In this document: in pieces, positions 1 to 7,997 of the stretch
Layout of the letters: each line of letters starts with the position of its first letter
How positions within the stretch are numbered: position 1 is the first letter of the stretch
Origin: Acidimicrobiia bacterium
GTDB taxonomy: Bacteria > Actinomycetota > Acidimicrobiia > ATN3 > PSLF01
Assembly: GCA_040289475.1 (NCBI GenBank)
Contig: PSLF01000012.1
Coordinates: 1-60,509, forward strand
DNA: 60,509 nt
Direction of reading: 5' to 3'
Made by a program: the position numbers and the translations under genes
The notes under the pieces: model-generated
The model's input: only the letters and a program-made list of their open reading frames with translations
Database searches by the model: none
Told to the model about the DNA's origin: nothing

Positions 1-782
1 TGGGGAGTGACCTTGCCCAGTTTGACCTCGAGCCGCTTGCACGATCGAGCAACATCGCGGCGCGTCATGGGGTTACCTCGCTTGTTGAGAAAAAGAGGAT
101 CCGAGCCGGAGATCTCCTTGCCACTTTGTATCCGTTTCGAACGGCTCAACATTTCCAAAACTGGCCTCCCTTCCCTCAGATAGGCCTCTACCACCATTCG
201 AGATGGATAACTAATGGGAACCAGCCGCTCTTTTCCGCCCTTTCCTCTTACGCGGGCGGAATCGGAAACCTTGTTCCAAGCGGACAAAGTAAAGGAGAGA
301 GCTTCGGATACTCGAAGTCCGCTTCCGTACAAGAGCTCAAAAAGAGCAATATCTCGAAGCATCAAGGCTCTTTCAACCGCATCGTCTTCTGGGGGTATCA
401 GTTCGTCGAGGGCCTTCAAGAGGTTCCTAGCCGCAGGTACCTTGGGAAGCCTGCGAGGAACCTTAGGGGCCTCCACTAATGATGATGGATCCTGGACAAT
501 GATTCCTCTTTTGTGGCAGTACCGAAAGAAGCTTCGAAGCACATATGCCCGCCGTGCAATCGTGGCCGTAGACAAGCCCAGAGTGCCCAAAAGAGAGAGG
601 TAGCTGCGAACAAGGCGCCGGTCAAGGTCTTCCAACGATCTATTGGCTTTTCGGAGATAGCCCAGGAAGTTACTAAGGTCACGTCGGTATGCCTCTCGGG
701 TGTTCCAAGACCGGTTTTGCTCTACATATAGCCATGTCAGGTAGGCCTCAAAGATGGCCTCGGCAGCCCCGATGTCCTCCAT
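1..782 (-). CDS. xerC: Tyrosine site-specific recombinase, XerC/XerD type (partial, C-terminus outside window)
   Basis: I translated the reverse strand by hand from the ATG at 782. The frame is open to base 1, giving 260 residues. Residues 10-95 match the SAM-like core-binding domain (YLTWLYVEQNRSWNTREAYR, later RSFFRYCHKRG). The catalytic domain follows with box I at about residue 160 (LLYGSGLRVSEAL, catalytic Arg) and the beta-strand Lys region (RGKGGKERLVPIS). The window edge cuts the gene at VTP, just where the HxxR box and the Tyr nucleophile should follow, so catalysis cannot be fully confirmed. The family resolves chromosome dimers at dif, or acts as a phage or element integrase. Its place next to dprA-yifB is the housekeeping Xer position in many actinobacteria, which favours XerC/XerD over a mobile integrase. 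Which of the two it is cannot be told from this part. Confidence 0.9.
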   Translation of the reverse strand, partial: MEDIGAAEAIFEAYLTWLYVEQNRSWNTREAYRRDLSNFLGYLRKANRSLEDLDRRLVRSYLSLLGTLGLSTATIARRAYVLRSFFRYCHKRGIIVQDPSSLVEAPKVPRRLPKVPAARNLLKALDELIPPEDDAVERALMLRDIALFELLYGSGLRVSEALSFTLSAWNKVSDSARVRGKGGKERLVPISYPSRMVVEAYLREGRPVLEMLSRSKRIQSGKEISGSDPLFLNKRGNPMTRRDVARSCKRLEVKLGKVTP

Positions 783-818
783 TGTGTCTTACGCTCTCTT
801 ACATAGCTTTCTCTGTAC

Positions 819-2075
819 TTACCTCCAGTATGAGGGTTGCGCTCTAGCATGGGGGGAACTAGAAGCGACAAAACGCTCCCCGCCGTAAGGAACGACGAGA
901 CCCGCTCGACTCAAACCGGCTAGCGCGTCTATCACCGATGCCGGGGTCATTTCACACCTGGCTGATAACTCGGCCAAGGTTCTAGGCTCCCCGTCCCCTA
1001 AGAGGAATAAAATTTCCGATTGCGCCTGCGTCAGATTCAAAGACTCAATTCGTTGGTCATTTGCCCTACAGCTGGCCGGCACGTTTTGACATGTCGCATT
1101 ATCGAGGAGTTCGGCGTGCGAAGGTAGCGCTAGCGCAGAAAGGCATTCCACTACATCTTCGGCAGAGCGCACAGGTGCGGCGCCCTCCCAGATCAACTGG
1201 TTGGTTCCCGAGGCGGCCGGACTGAGCACCGAACCTGGAACCGCCATCACCTCTCTTCCGATCTCGTTGGCAGCGGCTACGGTTGAAAGTGCACCACCCG
1301 ACAAAAAGGATTCCACTACGACCACTCCAACGGAGAATCCGGCTATCGTTCGATTTCGCTCGGGAAATCGCCACTTTTCCGGCGGGGCCCCTAGCCCGTA
1401 CTGACTGACCACAACACCTTTATTCAGGAGAGAGCGATATAACTTGCTATTGCACTTGGGATAGACAACGTCTATTCCGCACCCGAGCACGGCAACTGAC
1501 AGAGCTGTACCAGCGTGGGACTCGACCTCCAAGGCTCCCAAGTGAGCCGCCGCGTCGATCCCTCTCGCCATCCCCGACACCACTGTGATCCCGCGCTCTG
1601 CGAGCCCTAGTCCTAGCCGAAAGGCAACCTCGAGGCCGGTCACGCTAGCCCGCCTCGTACCCACGACAGCCACGCAGCCGACGTTGGGAAGCTCACCGTT
1701 GCCTGCGAGAACTAAAAACGGTGGAGCAACCGGAGAAGATGCGAGGAATTCAGGGTAGGCTGGTCCTCCCTGGAAGATCACCCTCCCCCCAAGCTCGGCC
1801 AATGCTGTTCTCGCGCGTTCATAGTCATAGCCCGCCAGGTAGCTGGCGACGCGCTTAGCCTGAGATGGAGTGACTCGGTCCCGCCTAGTTGAAAGGGCCA
1901 CTGCTTCCCCCGCCGCCAAAGCATCGACCGCGCCGGCAGGACCCTTGAAGAATTCGACGGCCCGTCGAAGACGGGCGGTGCCTAGGTGTGGGCATGACAT
2001 AAGCGCTAGCGCGCACAGTTCGATATCTGTGTTTACCGACTCCTTTGAAGGGGGCGAAAAAATGCGAGCCTCCAC
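819..2075 (-). CDS. dprA: DNA processing protein DprA (Smf family)
   Basis: 418 residues, starting at a GTG behind a GGGAG SD. The central Rossmann domain is clear: VAVVGTRRASVTGLEVA, VVSGMARGIDAAAH, then SVAVLGCGIDVVYP and the PERNRTIAG segment. The C-terminal ~65 residues form the DprA winged-helix domain (LTQAQSEILFLLGDGEPRTL). The family binds incoming single-stranded DNA and loads RecA during transformation, and is also kept in bacteria not known to be competent. It begins 13 bp after the yifB stop and runs towards the recombinase, so yifB-dprA-xer is probably one operon. No key residues appear to be missing. Confidence 0.95.
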   Translation of the reverse strand: MEARIFSPPSKESVNTDIELCALALMSCPHLGTARLRRAVEFFKGPAGAVDALAAGEAVALSTRRDRVTPSQAKRVASYLAGYDYERARTALAELGGRVIFQGGPAYPEFLASSPVAPPFLVLAGNGELPNVGCVAVVGTRRASVTGLEVAFRLGLGLAERGITVVSGMARGIDAAAHLGALEVESHAGTALSVAVLGCGIDVVYPKCNSKLYRSLLNKGVVVSQYGLGAPPEKWRFPERNRTIAGFSVGVVVVESFLSGGALSTVAAANEIGREVMAVPGSVLSPAASGTNQLIWEGAAPVRSAEDVVECLSALALPSHAELLDNATCQNVPASCRANDQRIESLNLTQAQSEILFLLGDGEPRTLAELSARCEMTPASVIDALAGLSRAGLVVPYGGERFVASSSPHARAQPSYWR

Positions 2076-2088
2076 CGTCTAGCTCCCG

Positions 2089-3648
2089 CTAGCTTTCCGA
2101 AAGCTCAGCCGGCAGGACGAACATGCTCAATGCCTCTTCTACGTGGCAGAGCTCGGGCTCTTCTGCACCGTCCAATGCTGAGAGTGCCCATGACAGTCGC
2201 ATCATCTTGTGAATGCGCCTTGCTGAAACTCTCTGCAGAACCGCCCACCTCTCCAAGAGGCTCCGGGCGGTTGCCCGAAGCGGCAACAATTCTCGTAAGG
2301 CCCTAGCTGGAAACCACGCCAACGGAGTCGTGGAGCCGGTGCGGGCTGCTAGCAGTGCACGGGCCTCTTCGATCATGGAAGCCATCGAACGGCGATCAAA
2401 CTCCGATTTAGACTGCAGCAGCTCAGCGGGATCAGGCGGATGCATGTGTAACGCTAAGTCGAAGCGGTCAATAAAAGGGCCGCTTATCTTGCGCAGAAAT
2501 CTCACTCTTTCCTGCTCACTACAGCGACATGACTGATCCCCGTTTCTCTGAGACCGCCTAGAGGCCCCACAAGGACAGGTGTTTGTCGCAGCAACTACCA
2601 TTGGGCGTGCCGGGTACTCAACCGTCATCTTCGCCCTGGCGATTCGAACGACTCCGTCTTCGAGCGGTTGTCTGAGTGCGTCTAGGGCCGGAGATGAAAA
2701 CAGCGCCAGCTCATCCAGGAATAGCACCCCATGATGTGCCAAGCTCACTTCCCCGGGTCTAGGCACTCCACCTCCACCTCCAACGAGAGCAGCCGGAGAC
2801 ACCGTGTGATGCGGCCCTCTAAAGGGCGGCCTTTTTGGGAGCTGGTTATCGAATCGATCGGATACTAGGCTATGTATCATGCGCACTTGCAGAGAAGCGT
2901 TGGTGTCTAAGTCCGGGAGAAGCGCGCAGAATCCTCTTCCGATGAGTGTCTTGCCAGATCCCGGCGGCCCCCACAAGAAGATGTTCAGCATTCCCGCTGC
3001 CGCAGCAGCGATTCCCCGTCCTAGAGGGGCCTCGACCATGACCGACGCGATCTCGGCTTCGCCGACTCGCTCTTCCCCCGATGGCTTAGGCAGAGGTTCG
3101 CGGTTATCCGAAGGCATGAGAAGCGAAGGCCTAGACTCGCCCTTCATCAAAGAAACGAGGCCGGAGAGGTCTTCCACGGGAACAGCCTCTACCTCCTCCA
3201 CTAGAGCCACCTCCCAGGAGTTGTGAACGGGAAAGACAAGCTTCGATCTCAACTGCCGACAGTAAGCTGCAATCGGCAAGATGTCTCGACATCGCTTGAG
3301 ACCGCCGTCGAGCCCCAGCTCCCCAACCACCACAGCACCCTCTAAAAAAGTGGGTGGAGCAATTCCCGAGGCAACCGCTATTGCTGCTGCGATCGGTAAA
3401 TCGAAAGCCGCTCCCGCCTTGGGAAGATCCGCGGGAGCGAGGTTTATAACGATCTTTCCCCGTGGCCATTGAAGTCCAGAAGACTCAAAGGCAGCTTTGA
3501 CCCGATCCCGGGCCTCTCGAACGGCTGTATCGGCCAAGCCGACAACTGAGGCCTGTGGGAGTCCTCTACCTATGTGAACCTCTACGGTAGCAGGGTACGC
3601 CTGGATGCCAAGGACCGTAACAGTCTGCACCTTGGCAAGAGTTGACAT
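2089..3648 (-). CDS. comM: YifB/ComM family Mg-chelatase-like AAA+ ATPase
   Basis: 519 residues. The ATG at 3648 follows a strong purine-rich SD (GAGGGGGG). The N-terminal domain of about 180 residues has the YifB/ComM S5-like/Lon-like fold (VEVHIGRGLPQASVVGLAD, INLAPADLPKAGAAFDLP). It is followed by an AAA+ module with Walker A GPPGSGKTLIGR, Walker B GVLFLDELALF, a CPCG zinc-like motif (TNTCPCG) and sensor/arginine regions. The C-terminal Mg_chelatase_C domain ends the protein. ComM is a hexameric helicase that promotes branch migration during natural transformation. The pairing with dprA just downstream fits a shared role in handling taken-up DNA, though both are also widespread in non-competent actinobacteria. 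Confidence 0.93.
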   Translation of the reverse strand: MSTLAKVQTVTVLGIQAYPATVEVHIGRGLPQASVVGLADTAVREARDRVKAAFESSGLQWPRGKIVINLAPADLPKAGAAFDLPIAAAIAVASGIAPPTFLEGAVVVGELGLDGGLKRCRDILPIAAYCRQLRSKLVFPVHNSWEVALVEEVEAVPVEDLSGLVSLMKGESRPSLLMPSDNREPLPKPSGEERVGEAEIASVMVEAPLGRGIAAAAAGMLNIFLWGPPGSGKTLIGRGFCALLPDLDTNASLQVRMIHSLVSDRFDNQLPKRPPFRGPHHTVSPAALVGGGGGVPRPGEVSLAHHGVLFLDELALFSSPALDALRQPLEDGVVRIARAKMTVEYPARPMVVAATNTCPCGASRRSQRNGDQSCRCSEQERVRFLRKISGPFIDRFDLALHMHPPDPAELLQSKSEFDRRSMASMIEEARALLAARTGSTTPLAWFPARALRELLPLRATARSLLERWAVLQRVSARRIHKMMRLSWALSALDGAEEPELCHVEEALSMFVLPAELSES

Positions 3649-3834
3649 GTCCCCCCTCTTTAGTCACTCGAAAAGACGCTGCCTTCATCCAAATCGATAG
3701 CGACTCCGTCGAAAGTCTGAGACCTTCACAGCGAAGACGGCAGTCGAATCAAGCGAGCCTAAGGTCGAATCCTCTCAGCCAAGACTACTCTGGAGGTATG
3801 ACAAAACGCGCCCGGCCAAGACTATATCGTTTCG

Positions 3835-4125
3835 TCATCCGCCTGGACAGCACTCGAAGCAAAACGCACCGTATCGAGCGTGAATCGCCGATACCTCGGC
3901 ACCAGCATCCAGGTACTGGCGCACTCTTGAGGCCACGTCTTCGGCCGAGCCGAAACAAGCTAAATCGGTGCAGATCTCCAAGGGCACAGAGTCCAAAGCT
4001 CCCTTTCGGTCCCCTGCATCCCAACGGCGCCTTATCTCCGACACAACCTCTGCGTACCCAGCCAATCCGAACGCATTAGCGTAAGCGCCGACGATCGCGT
4101 AATTGACTCCGAGTTGAAGAAGCAA
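3835..4125 (-). pseudogene. C-terminal fragment of an LLM-class (F420/FMN-dependent) oxidoreductase
   Basis: Only about 96 residues remain. The stretch FGLAGYAEVVSEIRRRW, then VPLEICTDLACFGSAEDV and VRQYLDAGAE, matches the last quarter of luciferase-like flavin/F420 oxidoreductases, including the conserved (F/G)GxxExVxxRLxxYxxAGxx end. The rest of the ~340-residue TIM barrel, with the cofactor and substrate sites, is absent. The only start available is a TTG at 4125 with no SD, 5 bp after the SCP-2 stop. The last residues (HARYGAFCFECCPGG) do not look like a normal family C-terminus. I read it as a decayed remnant. Expression of a short peptide by coupling to the SCP-2 gene cannot be excluded. 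The 186 bp from here to yifB show no gene. Confidence 0.65.
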
Positions 4126-4130
4126 TTCGC

Positions 4131-4535
4131 TCAGTCGGTCTGTGCTCTGATCTTGGCCGTGAGCTCTTGCACAACCGGGTGCTTTTGCTGAGTGGCAAAA
4201 GCGACCAGCTTTGCTATGTCGCCCTCGATCTTCACTCTCCCCTGAGTTATCACTGCCTCAGCAGAGATCTCCCCCAAAAGCAGCTCCTTAGCCGTCTGAA
4301 AGTCTCCCTCGACCACAGCGTCTGCCTCCACAGGCGGGTCTCCCCGGCCCATGTCTATTACAAGCCCCTCGTCAACGATTACAAAAAAGCGCTGGTGTGG
4401 ATCGCCGTGGGGACACCCATTTACCCTCACCGACACTATCGCCGAAAGCTGTCGGAGCTCCTCTGGCACCTCATCTACCTCTTCGTAAATAGATCTAGCA
4501 AGCTCAATCCATTCATCCGTCAAAAACGCGGCCAT
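4131..4535 (-). CDS. SCP-2 sterol-transfer-family protein
   Basis: 134 residues from the ATG at 4535, chosen because GGGAGG lies 8 nt upstream. The frame stays open further upstream, but that part has no such signal and would overlap the divergent sORF. The sequence shows the SCP-2-like fold: an N-terminal helix (FLTDEWIELARSIYEEV), strands with DPHQRFFVIVDEGLVIDMG, then DAVVEGDFQTAKELLLGE and the hallmark C-terminal segment AVITQGRVKIEGDIAKL. The family binds lipids or acyl-CoAs in a hydrophobic tunnel and is common in actinobacteria next to lipid-metabolism genes. The substrate cannot be predicted. It is probably cytoplasmic, as no signal peptide is seen. It may once have been an operon partner of the truncated oxidoreductase downstream. 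Confidence 0.85.
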   Translation of the reverse strand: MAAFLTDEWIELARSIYEEVDEVPEELRQLSAIVSVRVNGCPHGDPHQRFFVIVDEGLVIDMGRGDPPVEADAVVEGDFQTAKELLLGEISAEAVITQGRVKIEGDIAKLVAFATQQKHPVVQELTAKIRAQTD

Positions 4536-4580
4536 ACCTTGCCTCCCTAGAATGTTGAGAACTCTGATAGCATAAGATCT

Positions 4581-4688
4581 ATGGGATTCAATCCGTTCTC
4601 CCGTCGCATAAAACGGCGGTCCGACCTTTTCTTCGCAGTAGGCGGGCTTATCATAGTAGCAGCACTGGTCGTGTGGGCATTGCAGTAA
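4581..4688 (+). CDS. Candidate 35-residue single-span membrane protein
   Basis: This short frame starts at ATG 4581 and stops at TAA 4686-4688. It encodes a basic N-terminus (MGFNPFSRRIKRRSD) followed by one hydrophobic stretch of about 18 residues ending in VVWALQ. A positive-inside anchor of this shape in so short a frame is suggestive of a real small membrane protein. No clear SD is visible, and the 5' end lies 46 bp from the divergent SCP-2 start, so both would share a promoter region. A perfect inverted repeat follows 4 bp after the stop. It may form a unit with the membrane-anchored protein downstream. No family is recognised. Confidence 0.4.
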   Translation: MGFNPFSRRIKRRSDLFFAVGGLIIVAALVVWALQ

Positions 4689-4691
4689 GAT

Positions 4692-4716
4692 ACCCACTCA
4701 GAATTAGCGAGTGGGT
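4692..4716. repeat. Perfect 8-bp inverted repeat (hairpin) after the small membrane sORF
   Basis: The arms ACCCACTC (4692-4699) and GAGTGGGT (4709-4716) are exact complements with a 9-nt loop. It lies just downstream of the sORF stop and 37 bp upstream of the ATG at 4753. No T-run follows on either strand, so it is not a classical intrinsic terminator. It could be a weak terminator, an mRNA-stabilising stem or an operator. It covers the alternative GTG at 4711, which argues against that GTG as the start of the next gene. Confidence 0.5.
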
Positions 4717-4752
4717 GTTCAAAGCAAGACGAGGGCGCCGCGTAGAGTACCA

Positions 4753-5895
4753 ATGAAGAGCCCGGTTATAACTAGACCCATCCAAATGTTCGCAATAGAG
4801 TTCTCTGCTGCGTTCGTTATGGTTTTGCTAGTTCCTGGTGACAAAGGCTTCGATCTCTTCACCAAACCGCTGATCGCAGGCGCCGCAGCAGGCATCGCCG
4901 GGTTTGGTATCGGCCTTTACGAAAAGCAGCTCCTGGCTAAAGAGTATGGACCGGCGGGACCGGTGATTTCGGGCTCAGCGTCCCGACCGAAAAAGAAGAG
5001 ACAAGAGAAAAAAGAAGAGGAAGTCGAGACTCGTCCCCAACCTGTCATAAGGGCGATCGGTGCCCAGCCGTCTGCCGGACCGCAAGTATCTCCAGGAGTA
5101 GCAGGTCGCCGCGAGCGTACCGCTTTCAAAACTTCGCTACCTCCAGCCGCCAGCGCCCAGCCAGCCGCCCATGGCCAGGCTTCCACCGGGTCATCTCTCC
5201 AACCTGAGCAGACATCCCCAACTGTGGCGGGCGACAAATTACCAGCCTGGATGGAAAAGGCAATGGCCCAGGCGAAACAGTCTCAAGAGGGAGTAGCCCC
5301 ACCACAGGGTACTTCAGGAGACGAAGAGCTGACCCAAGAACAGTTGCGGGCCCAGCTGGAGCAGCCTGTCAACCTAGGAATGCCAGTCAAGGCTGTGCCG
5401 ACCGATGCAGCGTCGCTGGAGGGAGCCAGCAGCATCGACGATCTGGTTGGAATCGGTACTCCCTCCCGAAGCAGCGCAGATACAAGGAGCCAAATAGATT
5501 CGCTTCTGGCAGACAAGCCATCGGGACAGGTTCCCGCAAAGCCTTCCGAAGTAGGCGGGTCTATCCAGGTGGCGGTGGTCCATCCTGACCCTGACCACAG
5601 ACGCCACATTTCCTCGATGTTGGCTGGAATTGGGCTATCTATCGTCCTAGAAACCGACTCAGAAGAAGGAGCCCTTTTAGGCCTCCTCGACACTAACGCA
5701 GACGTGATAATAACGGCCTTAGACGAACTATCCCACAATCCGTTCGAGTACGTTGCAAAGCTCAGGAAAGCATCTCAGTTCGCCCTGATAGTTGGGTATG
5801 GCGATCGAAGCTACGAGAGGATCCGGGAGATCGCAGCGGTTTGGACACCTGGAGGTCCGGTCCCTCCAGATCTAGCTAGGATGCTCGGAATCTGA
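4753..5895 (+). CDS. Membrane-anchored protein with degenerate receiver-like C-terminal domain
   Basis: 380 residues from ATG 4753. A longer frame from GTG 4711 exists but starts inside a hairpin. Two hydrophobic segments lie at about residues 12-28 (AIEFSAAFVMVLLV) and 36-52 (LIAGAAAGIAGFGIGL), so the protein is a membrane hairpin with a cytoplasmic tail. About 200 residues of Pro/Gln/Ala/Ser/Lys-rich, low-complexity linker follow. The last ~115 residues resemble a CheY-type receiver: VAVVHPDPDHRRHISSML matches beta1 with its acidic pair, and NADVIITALDEL aligns with beta3. At beta3 the phosphoacceptor Asp position is Ala, so ordinary phosphorylation is unlikely. Function is unknown; a phosphorylation-independent docking or scaffold role is only an inference. 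It sits in an insert between yifB and yraN. Confidence 0.7.
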   Translation: MKSPVITRPIQMFAIEFSAAFVMVLLVPGDKGFDLFTKPLIAGAAAGIAGFGIGLYEKQLLAKEYGPAGPVISGSASRPKKKRQEKKEEEVETRPQPVIRAIGAQPSAGPQVSPGVAGRRERTAFKTSLPPAASAQPAAHGQASTGSSLQPEQTSPTVAGDKLPAWMEKAMAQAKQSQEGVAPPQGTSGDEELTQEQLRAQLEQPVNLGMPVKAVPTDAASLEGASSIDDLVGIGTPSRSSADTRSQIDSLLADKPSGQVPAKPSEVGGSIQVAVVHPDPDHRRHISSMLAGIGLSIVLETDSEEGALLGLLDTNADVIITALDELSHNPFEYVAKLRKASQFALIVGYGDRSYERIREIAAVWTPGGPVPPDLARMLGI

Positions 5896-5955
5896 TCATT
5901 CGCAACGCTTATAGCCAAGGATTTTATGCAGAAGCCGTCCCCATTGCTGCTCAGC

Positions 5956-6339
5956 TCAGAACGCATCCTCCAAAATGGTCACTTCTGGAGGACCGTCTCT
6001 AGGAACGATCACGCAAGCGACGTCGAATCGAACTTGAAACTCGCCACGCGGCGCTTTCGATCGTTCCACGTTAGACAAAAACTCGCTCGCTAACTCTCTC
6101 AGCTTTTTTTGCTTGGCCATCCCTACAGCTTCTTCGGGATATCCAACAGCCAAAGACGATCTGGTCTTCACCTCACAAAAAACAACCTCGTCGCCGCGGG
6201 ACGCGACGATATCTAGTTCACCGCGGCAACACCGCCAATTGCGCGCAAGAATTCGGTATCCCGCTGACTCGTAGCGTAAAGCGACCAATTGCTCGCCAGA
6301 CCGAGCTAGTGCACGACCCGAGGCACCTGAAGCCGTCAC
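5956..6339 (-). CDS. yraN: YraN/UPF0102 family nuclease-like protein
   Basis: 127 residues. It carries the UPF0102 signature: GEQLVALRYESAGYRILARN, then CCRGELDIVASRGDEVVFCEVKTR. The E-LD-EVK arrangement resembles a PD-(D/E)xK nuclease core. The biological role of the family is not settled, though it is widely conserved near rnhB, yifB and dprA. It starts 6 bp downstream of the DUF2469 stop, so it is translated as part of that operon. The length is normal for the family. Confidence 0.92.
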   Translation of the reverse strand: MTASGASGRALARSGEQLVALRYESAGYRILARNWRCCRGELDIVASRGDEVVFCEVKTRSSLAVGYPEEAVGMAKQKKLRELASEFLSNVERSKAPRGEFQVRFDVACVIVPRDGPPEVTILEDAF

Positions 6340-6345
6340 AGCTAA

Positions 6346-6636
6346 TCAGGGCTCTTTTGCGAGCTCTTCTATGTTGACGTCTTTGAAAGTCACGACCCGT
6401 ACTTTGTTGACGAAGCGCGCAGGCCTATACATATCCCACACCCACGCATCTTCGAGATCGACCTCAAAGTAAGTGCGCCCATCGGCGTGCTTCACCTGCA
6501 AATCTACGTTGTTGGCGAGGTAAAAACGACGCTCCGTCTCTACGACATACCTAAACATCGGGAGTACATCCCGATACTCCTTATAAAGCTGGAGCTCGAT
6601 CTCGGTCTCGTAGCGTTCAAGGTCTTCAGCGGACAA
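6346..6636 (-). CDS. DUF2469 family protein
   Basis: 96 residues. The start is a TTG at 6636 with GGAGGT 6 nt upstream, which decides it. The sequence (MSAEDLERYETEIELQLYKE, then RFYLANNVDL and YFEVDLEDAWVWDMYR) matches DUF2469, a small acidic protein almost confined to actinobacteria and usually found between rnhB and yraN. Function is unknown. Here rnhB is not beside it; lepB lies upstream instead after a 209-bp gap. This gene is one of the better lineage markers in the window. Confidence 0.88.
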   Translation of the reverse strand: MSAEDLERYETEIELQLYKEYRDVLPMFRYVVETERRFYLANNVDLQVKHADGRTYFEVDLEDAWVWDMYRPARFVNKVRVVTFKDVNIEELAKEP

Positions 6637-6845
6637 TTAGACCTCCAGGGTGCGATTGCAGAAGCGGGAAGAAATCGCCCGGATACACGACCGGCCAGCC
6701 GCATAGGCGCAGCAGACATCGCCCAGGAGAGAACGAGACGCCTTCACGCCATAATGATATGTCCGCAGCGGACGATAGCCGTGTGAATTCCTACACACTT
6801 TATACGCACCAAACAATTTTGAAGTGCTGCGCCCCGATTCGCCTA

Positions 6846-7550
6846 CTAGCAGGTGCCCTGACCCCCTGGGAGTCCACCGAACGCCGAGGGGGGCCAGATT
6901 CTCAAAGAAGCGCGACCCACGACCTCGTTCAACTTCACGGGTCCAAAAACCCGACTGTCTGCCGAGGCGTTCCTGTTGTCCCCCATGACAAAGATCTCGT
7001 CAGGGCCCAGCTTAACGGTTCCTTCCCAGCTGGTAGTGATTCCCAAAGGCAGATAAGGTTCGTCAATGCGCTTTCCGTCAATGAAAATTTGGCCGGACCT
7101 GCCCTGCACAAGCTGGCCCGGGCAGCCAATAACCCGTTTTATGAGATGGCGATTGCGCCCTTCGCCCCCCAGCGCCTCTGCGAGTCCATCGCGCACTTTT
7201 TCAAGATAAGATCTCGTGTCTTGCTTTCCCCGCTCTCCAGGATCGACAAATACAACTATGTCTCCTCGGTGTAGCGTGGATGGATCGAAAAACAGCTTAG
7301 CCACGACCACCCGGTCCCCCACTTGCAGAGCGGGATACATAGAAGCGGATGGAATTTTGAACACCTGAAAAGCGAATGCCTTGACGGCCACGGCGAGAGC
7401 GAGTGCGACCAAAATCAATACAGGTAATTCGACCCAAAAAGGAAGGTGCGTACTCTCCGGCGCTGTGGGTTTTTCAGCCTCCTCGTGTAGGGATACCTGT
7501 GTTTTTTGTTCAGGCGCTTGAACTGCTCCGCTGGTGTCGGCGGATTTCAA
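6846..7550 (-). CDS. lepB: Signal peptidase I
   Basis: 234 residues. It cleaves Sec/Tat signal peptides on the outer face of the membrane. After a ~38-residue cytoplasmic stretch there is one membrane span (residues ~40-60). The catalytic Ser is in [10 protein letters not shown] (about Ser70), the general-base Lys is in [12 protein letters not shown] (about Lys138), and the box E motif is [11 protein letters not shown]. The start is a TTG whose TTGA overlaps the rplS stop, so the two genes are translationally coupled. This is the usual rplS-lepB arrangement. It ends 209 bp before DUF2469. Confidence 0.95.
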   Translation of the reverse strand: MKSADTSGAVQAPEQKTQVSLHEEAEKPTAPESTHLPFWVELPVLILVALALAVAVKAFAFQVFKIPSASMYPALQVGDRVVVAKLFFDPSTLHRGDIVVFVDPGERGKQDTRSYLEKVRDGLAEALGGEGRNRHLIKRVIGCPGQLVQGRSGQIFIDGKRIDEPYLPLGITTSWEGTVKLGPDEIFVMGDNRNASADSRVFGPVKLNEVVGRASLRIWPPSAFGGLPGGQGTC

Positions 7551-7894
7551 TGGGGCCGCTTTTCCTTTACTTTTGCGGCTTTGCCGACCCGGGAGCGCAG
7601 ATAATACAGCTTCGCTCTGCGCACGTCCCCTCGCGTAACGACTTCTATTGAGGCGATGGAGGGAGAATGTAAGGGGAAGATCTTCTCGACACCGACTCCA
7701 AAACTAACCTTGCGCACTGTAAAAGTTTCTTTTGTCCCCGATCCTCTCCGGGAAATGACTACCCCTTGGAATGCTTGCAGGCGTTCCCTGTTTCCTTCGC
7801 GGATTCTTACCGATACCTTTACAGTGTCGCCAGGTCCGAACTGTGGAATGTCTTCGCGCAGATAAGGCTTCTCGATGAAGTCGAGCTTTTGCAT
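7547..7894 (-). CDS. rplS: 50S ribosomal protein L19
   Basis: 115 residues from ATG 7894 ([13 protein letters not shown]), the usual family length; the frame is open 17 residues further but that part does not match L19. The family core is evident: [40 protein letters not shown] and the C-terminal [20 protein letters not shown]19 sits at the 30S-50S interface. The start is preceded by AAGGGG at a rather long spacing. The gene is followed by lepB with a 4-bp overlap. Upstream, 103 bp separate it from trmD. Confidence 0.96.
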   Translation of the reverse strand: MQKLDFIEKPYLREDIPQFGPGDTVKVSVRIREGNRERLQAFQGVVISRRGSGTKETFTVRKVSFGVGVEKIFPLHSPSIASIEVVTRGDVRRAKLYYLRSRVGKAAKVKEKRPH

Positions 7895-7997
7895 GGCTTG
7901 AAAGCCCCTTCTTAGGTAGTCCGTTACGGTGACTGGAAACAGCAAGACAGCCCAGACTGGGCGGTATCGAAGTCTAATCTACCTGTATCCTGCAATC

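Noticed and set aside
3750-3790. tRNA-like 3' end (GGTCGAATCCTCTCAGCCA)
   Set aside because: The T-loop lacks the TTC motif and no matching acceptor arm, D-arm or anticodon arm is found upstream.
6637-6845. Possible rnhB remnant or 36-residue minus-strand sORF before DUF2469
   Set aside because: No RNase HII motif (DEVGRG, KSYGT or the C-terminal HR.SF) can be read in any frame, and the sORF is Cys/Arg/Ser-rich without family character. The short palindrome GTCCGC-A-GCGGAC at 6761-6773 has a 1-nt centre and no clear role.
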